64,000 nt of DNA from Nymphaea colorata (Eukaryota; Streptophyta; Magnoliopsida; Nymphaeales; Nymphaeaceae). Of this stretch, positions 57,408-64,000 are shown piece after piece. The DNA lies in contig NW_022204508.1 of NCBI RefSeq assembly GCF_008831285.2, forward strand, positions 62,001 to 126,000, in the 5' to 3' direction. Within the stretch, counting starts at the first letter, position 1, and each line of letters starts with the position of its first letter. A program made the translations under genes and the position numbers. A model generated the notes under the pieces. The model made no database searches, was not told the origin of the DNA, and worked only from the letters and a program-made list of their open reading frames with translations.

Positions 57408-60400
57408 ATGACAACAGTAATCGACACCCTTGTGCAAACACCTATTTCTATTCTGTTGGGGCTGTAGCCAGCTTGTTGTAAGAAAAGGTGGATCTCATCT
57501 TGAATGCCGAAGATGATTCGAGGTGCTCTAGGAGAAGTTCAGATGCTTTCAGAAGGCCCTCAAAGTCACAGATCACAAGCCCTTTTTCAGCAATGGGGAC
57601 AACAGAGATCTGGAGGGACAGCTGAAGGATGTTTTCAATGATGCCCAGGACATCATGGAACGATACCAAACCACAATTGCACTTTGCAAAAGGGACAAGG
57701 TAAGGAAGCCCTGGACCACTCTGTGCTCTTGCTTTAAGGAACATGTATCTGCATCTTACCAACTTGGGAATGAAATTAAAAAGATCAACCAATGGCTTAA
57801 TGAAATGGAACAACATAAGAAAATGGTGGATTTTCACAACACAACACCTAAAGTTAAGAGTGAGGTTCCTATTGGTGGTGAACATGACAATTCTGGAGAG
57901 ATAACCCATCTCATAGGTACTGCACAACCACCCACGGGTAGGGCAGATATAAAGAGAAAGTAAAAGAACTCTCGTTTGATGGCTTCAAAGAGAGTAGTGC
58001 GCTCGAAAAGATGGTGTTTCTATTGTATCCATTGTAGGTCAAGGTGGCATTGGGAAAACAACTCTTGCAAAAATGGTTTTTAATGAAGTCAAAGAACAGT
58101 TTGGGAACCGCAGGTGTTGGGTTTTGTTTCAGAGAAGCCAAATCGTATGGGTTTGATGAAAAAGATATGCAAGGAATCGGTCAGAGAACTTAAGGGTACC
58201 ACTTCCTTGAGTGATTTGTGCACACGATTACGGAGGGTGGTGGGGAGACTTAGCAGCCATCCTGTTGGGAGGTGCCAAGGAAAGCAAGATTTTGATCACC
58301 AATAGGAAGGTAGAAGTCTCCCAAGCGATTGGTGCTAAAATTCATAAATTGCCACAAATGTCTTTCGATGAAAGTTGGAGCTTGTTTCTGTGTGTGGCAA
58401 AGAAACAAGAACGTGAATTAGAGAGTCACCATTTGAAACGTATTGGGGAGAAAATAGTGGTGAAATGTGGTGGGTCGCCACTTGTTCTTCAAACACTAGG
58501 ATCCTTAATAGGTACAAAAATGATGACGAAAGGTGACTGGGAAACCAATGAGAAGACTGAGATCTGGGAATGGAAGATGCCTGCCTCAACATCATCATCC
58601 TCTGAAATATGTGGTAGCATTCTTCCTGGTCTCATGCTGAGCTACGATGACTTGGCACATTATCTGAGAGTTGTTTTGTATATTGCTTCATTTATCCAAA
58701 GGATCATGAGATAAAAATGGATAGATTGGTCATGCAATGGATGGCACATGGATTGATTGACCAAAAGAAAGCCATTGATGTGGAAGTGACTGCTAACCAA
58801 TGGATTAGTGACTTGATAAATCGGTTCATGATTGAAGAAACTGAATATAAGGATCTCAAATTACATGACATTTTGCATGACCTTGTCTTATATATAGGTG
58901 GAAAGAAATATAGTCATGCCTCTGCTACTGAGCACACCCACCATCTGTCATTACTTGGTGTCGACAATGCAGAAGTGCAAAAGCATAATGCCTAAGAGCA
59001 GCAAATAAGTTGCGCACAATATTGACAAGTGAGTTGCCTTTGGTTTATACTAAAGACTTAGCCAATTTCAAGTAGTTGAGGATGTTGTCATTGAGGGAAT
59101 GTCAGATCGATGAGCTGCCAAAGTCCATTGAAGACCTTGCACTTCTAAAATATTTGGATCTAAGCCATTCTCATGTGAGATGGTTGCCCAGTTCAATCGG
59201 GAGACTCTGTAACCTGCAAACATTGGATTTAAGTAATAGAAGAATTGGAGAGTTGCTCAACAAACAGGCGAAGTGTGCAACTTGAGGTATCTTGGCCTGA
59301 AAGATACAGAAAATTGGAATTTGTAGCTGAAGGCTTGGAGAAGCTTACTAATTTACGAACATTGCATAGGTTTATGGTATGCGATGACAAGGGGGATACA
59401 AGAGGATGCAATATTAAGGAAATAAAAGACTTGAATAAACTAAAGGGGGAATTGTCAATAGAAGGTTTGGGTGGGGGAAGGGTGAAAGTAATTGATCCAC
59501 AGAAAGCAGAGCTTAAGGAGAAGCATGAACTAATTAAGGTGAAATTTGACTTCGACGTGCGAGAGGATGATAAAGTTGGTAGTGCTTCTGAACAGAAGGG
59601 TTTGCTGGAGACTTTGAAACCTCCACATGGCATAGAGAGGTTGGAAATTTGGGGTTATACAGGAGATAGGCCTGCGTGGTATTCAGACACGAATTATGGG
59701 AAGCTGCGAACAGTATGGCTGCTAAGTTGCCCATTATGGGCAACAGTTATAGGAATTAAATCATTGGAAGAATTGGGGGTCAGCGACTGCCCAACATTGT
59801 GTGAATTACGGAGCATGCCTTTGCTGAAGTCCTTGGAGATTTGGGAGTGTGATGGGCTCAACACGATTGGTGACTTGCCTGCATTGGAGTCGTTGGATGT
59901 GAACAGATGTGAAAAGCTGAAGACTCGCTAACATGCCTGCATTGGAGTCGTTGGAGGTGAAGGGATGTGGTAGGGTAGAGCAAGTAGCTGATATCACATA
60001 CCAGCTTTAAGGAGGTTGTGGTTGTCTGACCTGAACATTTTGAAGCAGCTCCCTAACCTCATTGATAGTGCAAGATAGGGATGGAAATTGCTTGAGCAAC
60101 TACCTAACTTCATGGAGTTGGGGTTGGATTCAGAATTGCCCAAGTGCAAGATTGGGATGGAAATTGCTGAGCAACTATCTAACCTCATTGAGTTGGGGTT
60201 CGATTCAGAATCAGCAGTACTACTGCCATAGACATTGCCATCACAAGTACCCACATTTCTACCCTCCCTTACATGTCTGTATTTGAGAGGCAATAATGTT
60301 GATGAGGAGGTCAAATGGGGAAGGGTGCCCCAGTGGGTGTGGGGTTTCTCTCAACTGGAGGAATTTCACCTACGCTCTTTCTCTAAGGACATTAGCTTGG

Positions 60401-60654
60401 GAGGCCACTGGCAATGCCTCCCGAAACTGAGAGGGCTATCGCTTTGGGACTTCCCCAATCTGAAGTCTCTGGTGAACGTGAATAATATTACTCCCCAACA
60501 ACAACAAAATGAAACTACATGTCCCACCGATGCACAGCAACAGATCGCCTGCCTCTCCAACCTTCAATCGTTGACAATCCACTCATGTCCAGTACTCCAT
60601 CTGCCGCAGGAGTTAACAGACCATCTTGGGGAAAGACTAGACACATATAGATAA
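57408..60654 (+). pseudogene. CNL-E: near full-length CC-NBS-LRR pseudogene
   Basis: ATG at 57408 begins MTTVIDTLVQTPISILL, the likely family N-terminus, followed within 20 codons by a TAG. 57655-57963 encodes the rest of the CC domain (FNDAQDIMERYQ, CSCFKEHVSASY) and lacks the seven residues HSITSWN present in A. P-loop GQGGIGKTTLAK lies at about 58045, RNBS-A is degraded, and a deletion near 58240 removes kinase-2. Then SKILITNRK (RNBS-B), SFDESWSLF (RNBS-C), CGGSPLVLQTLGSL (GLPL-like), LMLSYDDL, a frameshift at RNBS-D, LHDILHDLVLYIGG (MHD region), LRRs from 59076, breaks near 59280 and 59930, TAG near 60230, and the tail CPVLHLPQELTDHLGERL. It is the most complete copy but cannot bind nucleotide normally or be translated through. 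Confidence 0.93.
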
Positions 60655-63600
60655 TGTTACTGAAAATCAGTGACAAATGGTAATTAATTATTTTGGTTAA
60701 ATATGTGTGTTTCCATTCATTGCCTCTTCTTTTTCCCTCTCCCTCTCCCTCTCCCTCTTGTTTGATTTGGGTCCGGTAAATTGAAGTGCTGTTGAACTGA
60801 ACTGGCATACCTTTTATGCATCAATGGAGTCTTGTCTAGCTCTTTTAAATTCCTCAAAATGATGACCAACTCTATGATTTGACTTTTTTTTTCTGTAATT
60901 GAAAACAAAGATCAATTATGTGAATACCAGCAGGTACCATGTATAAATGATAAATCTGATGCCATTTGGGCCAAATAGAAGGCAATGTCCTTTTTTGGCT
61001 TGAATCTGTACAGATACTAAAATTTACCTTTTTCCTTTAAGAAAATTTTTAAAAACAATTTTAAATATTATTTTGTTTTCAATCCATCAATTGATGCACA
61101 AAGGCCCTGATTTATTAGCTGATATGATAAAATCCCAAGTTGGCCATAATTTGAGCGGCCTTCAAAGGTTTTCACATTTAGGCCATTAATATGCATTTAA
61201 TGATCTTCATAAATTTAAAACACAAACCCACAGTCTGAAAATGCGCCTACATTCTTAACTTTTAAGAAGATGCACTTGCTAGCACTATATACATTTCTTC
61301 AAAATTATATGAGATGTTTGAAAAAAAATTGGAAACCGCTTATAGTTGAATAATTTATAATTCATGCATTTTATAGTGTGTTTTTTAACTCAGATGGTAT
61401 ATGAAAGCATTGACATTATAAAACTTTTTGCAAAGTGTAAGATTCTAAGAAATGACACCAACATGTCCATATGAGGCTTTTGGCATCGGTTGTTTTATGA
61501 GGAAGCAGGCCCTGCTGGATCACCTGTTTCTCAGCAATTTACTTGATTATAATATGGCCAAAATTCAGTGACAGCAAGTGAATGTATAACAAGCCTGGCT
61601 TGCCCCAGCCATCAAGATCCAAGCAAAAATGAAAAGAAAAAAATAGACTTTGTAGTTTGTAGACAGCGGTATGGACCACAATATATAATTGGCAAACAAT
61701 CCCGTGCATTGCATAAACTTTATTTTTGTCAAAAAGAAAAAACACTTAAATTTGATCAAGATAAACATCTGGGTTAAAATCACACCCAACTATTCCACAC
61801 CCTTCACACACTTATCAAAAAAGCTTCTAAAGCTGAAGCTTTCCTCTCTTATTTTCCTTTCATTTCTACAACTTGCTGTCCTTCTGTCGGCAAGCAGATT
61901 GCAAATGCGGTCGAGTTCTACTGTTATACAGACACACACACACACACACAGAGATATATATATATATATATATATATGTATGCCTGTATGTATGTATGTA
62001 TATATATATATATATATATAAGCCACAGCAACAACCGAGGTACTTAATGAACTGTACCTTTTTACCACTGTGCGAAAAATGTTGGATTTCTTCTTTTAAA
62101 CCCTCAACTGCAGCTTTAGGTGTATGAAATCAAGAAAGCCAACATGAAAGCAAATTGCTAGAAAAACTAGCAAGAAAACCTAGCCTGGCCATGTAATTGG
62201 CCTGAACCAACCTTGCCTGGCTAGTGCCACTTGATCTTAATTTGTTGCTATTGTTAGAGAGACCTTTCACACTTAGTACTGAGCTCATGGTTCTGTCAAA
62301 CAGAGTCTGTTGAAAAAAAACTGCTGAACTAGATTTGTATGAGTGCCAGACATCCTGATCCTAAGCCCAATCATGGGGACATCATGTTAAACGAGTACTA
62401 ACTAAACGAGTTAACAGAAACAGTACATGTTTAGCATAAGCAAGCTAAATAAGTTGGGTTTGAGCTCGATGTCGTATCGTCAAGTTGAGCTCGAGCTTGA
62501 GTTTTTGAGTCAGTCAATATTCGTTTTGATTTAAATTTATGTTCAATTTTAAACAAATGTCTATCCGATATCCATGTATTTTGGAAGTCGATTCTTAAAA
62601 TATCATCTACTGTGGTTTGAAATGATTAGTTGTTTATTTAGAAGCTGGATTTGTATATAGAATGCTATTTAAAAAGTCAAATTCATATAAAATTCAGATT
62701 ATGAATATAAAAGTTAGATTGAAATGTTGTCACATTTGAATTCGTTTTGAAATACATGGACCATGTCCAATAAATCAGACATTTATTGTTTCCAATTTCA
62801 TCCCATTCTTAATAAAACATGGGAGCCTACTGCTGGTCAGTTTGCATCGGTAACTGGACATTATAAAATGATACATATGGTCCAAATCCAATTTATTGGC
62901 ATCCTAAGGCTTGGACCATCAAAAAGAAAACAATTTGACATTTAAAAAAACGTCAGTTAAAAATGTCTAGACCACCATTAATACTTTTATTGATGGATGT
63001 CAGGATCCATGAGTGTAGATTGTGCTACTAAATATTTCAATGATGGGGTCCACTAGACCGTTAGTAGATGTCAAATTATACTAATGGCTGTTGCTGTTAG
63101 TGTATTGCATGGGGTAGCGACGCTTGCTTACATCAGTCAGTCATTTGTGCACTTACACTGAAAATCGTGGCCATCTTGTATTGCTGAGGATTTACTGACA
63201 TGCCCGCAGCCATCCCTACAGTATACCATATATAGTAATGACTGGCTACCGTCAGTGCACTTTTTACTAACGGAAATACCCACCAGAAAAAATTAATATT
63301 TAATATTGTCAATTGCTTCCTGTCAGTAATAGCTATTTTATGGACGCTAGATTGCACTTTTACTGATGTGAGATACCTGTCAGTAAAAGGTTGTAATATG
63401 TTTTATATTATACTATATCATGTACAACCTGAAAAATGGGAATACAAAAAAACCTTGCACGATATCAATAACAGAACAAAATGCAATCAATGTATTATAC
63501 AGAACATATTATTGATTAACAGACAAATGAATGGATATTATCCTTAATAACAAGTACATATGTATGAATAAGTCTAACAAATTTTTGATACATGTAGCCC

Positions 63601-63894
63601 ATCTTAGATATTCCAATGGTATTGGTAATAATATTCAAAACATGAAACAAAGTCCAATAATCTAGACTTCAAATTTCATCTATACTTATCAATGGCATAA
63701 ATCAGGCGGCAAAGTTGCATAGAACAAGTAAAATATGTTACGAGAAATGGTATGCATGATTTTAATATAAAATATATTTGAAACTTAACCGAATGATCCC
63801 ACAAGTGAAGCTATAATTTGATTTACACTATCTACGAGCATATCTACCTTTGTACATTTAGTGTCTACCTTGGGGACCTCAACACAAGTTGTCT
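59563..63894. repeat. Direct duplication, copy 2 (partner 31582-35860)
   Basis: Same order as copy 1: CNL LRR, 3' flank, microsatellite, CACTA-like subterminal region and coding end. Here the sequence continues on both sides into longer versions of the same gene and element, so this copy is nearer the ancestral arrangement. Confidence 0.92.
60655..62939. other. 3' flank of CNL-E
   Basis: Non-coding. It shares AATGTTACTGAAAATC and CAATTGATGCACAAAGGCCC with the flanks of A, B and D. A CA/TA compound microsatellite lies at 61932-62020. About 62160-62340 repeats a piece of the upstream flank (GGCTAGTGCCACTTGATC, TTAGAGAGACCTTTCACA). AGCTCGAGCTTGAG-type words lie at about 62460-62505. Confidence 0.65.
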
Positions 63895-64000
63895 CGAGCT
63901 CAGACACTTTAATTTAACTTCATCATATGGTGCACATTTTTCCTCAAGTACAACTAGTTTCTCTTGTATAGTATTGACTTGTTTTCTTAATGCTGCATTT
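62940..64000 (-). mobile_element. CACTA-like element, truncated by the window edge
   Basis: 62950-63400 is packed with ACTGAC, CCGTCAGTGCA, TACTAACGG and CTGTCAGTAATAG words on both strands, as in CACTA subterminal regions. Coding sequence for a protein C-terminus follows on the minus strand. A clean CACTA terminus was not located near 62940. The rest of the element lies beyond the window. Confidence 0.45.
63785..64000 (-). pseudogene. C-terminal fragment of a coiled-coil transposon protein
   Basis: The minus strand reads NAALRKQVNTIQEKLVVLEE, a heptad-rich coiled-coil stretch, then after a one-base frame break near 63905 ETTCVEVPKVDTKCTKVDM and LVGSFG before TAA at 63787-63785. Short C-terminal coiled coils are common in plant En/Spm-associated proteins; the assignment rests on this and on the neighbouring subterminal repeats. 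The catalytic transposase is not in view. Confidence 0.4.

Overview
The window is plant nuclear DNA, AT-rich and packed with degraded transposons. It holds a dying cluster of CC-NBS-LRR (CNL) disease-resistance genes. The CNL signatures (P-loop, kinase-2 ending DDVW, CFxYC-type RNBS-D) and the Ty1-copia, LINE, hAT-like and CACTA-like remnants indicate an angiosperm; nothing seen fixes the species. The only long intact reading frame is a Ty1-copia Gag-Pol (14491-18351, +). I found no intact host gene.

Layout. (1) 1-24420 is a large inverted duplication. The left arm (1-10882) carries CNL pseudogene A on the minus strand, and the right arm (18625-24420) carries a reduced plus-strand copy, B. 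The spacer holds the 5' half of A, its upstream flank with a 115-bp satellite, and a 5'-truncated Copia element whose 3' LTR ends exactly where arm B begins. Both arms carry the same nested small DNA transposons. (2) 24421-31580 holds a GATCCAAAT-rich repeat, a Copia scrap, CNL scrap C and a decayed complete Copia element (minus strand, 26744-31345, two LTRs, PBS, imperfect 5-bp TSD). (3) 31582-35860 is CNL fragment D with its 3' flank and part of a CACTA-like element; it is repeated directly at 59563-63894. (4) 36350-41260 is low-complexity DNA: purine tracts, a 150-bp tandem duplication, a GC-rich island and a remnant CNL upstream flank. (5) 41262-43056 is CNL fragment F. (6) 43057-49000 is gene-poor, with a LINE scrap and small transposon ends. 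(7) 49500-52001 is CNL fragment G (minus), with an expanded array of about 20-residue leucine-rich repeats, cut off by a rearranged second copy of the Copia element (52002-54516). (8) A 100-N gap lies at 54719-54818. (9) 54841-60654 is the upstream flank and the longest CNL pseudogene, E (plus), followed by its 3' flank and a CACTA-like element running off the window.

All CNL copies appear to be one paralogous family, recognisable by a shared C-terminal tail (CPALHLPQEL-type). None can make a full receptor: A has a stop at codon 10, E has lost kinase-2, B has lost the GLPL core and nearly all LRRs, and C, D, F and G are LRR-only. Flanking repeats, shared junctions and short microhomologies suggest growth and decay through segmental duplication, inversion, transposon insertion and deletion. 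The most interesting features are the NLR-containing inverted repeat (a possible small-RNA source), the LRR expansion in G, and direct repeats that bracket the CNL copies.
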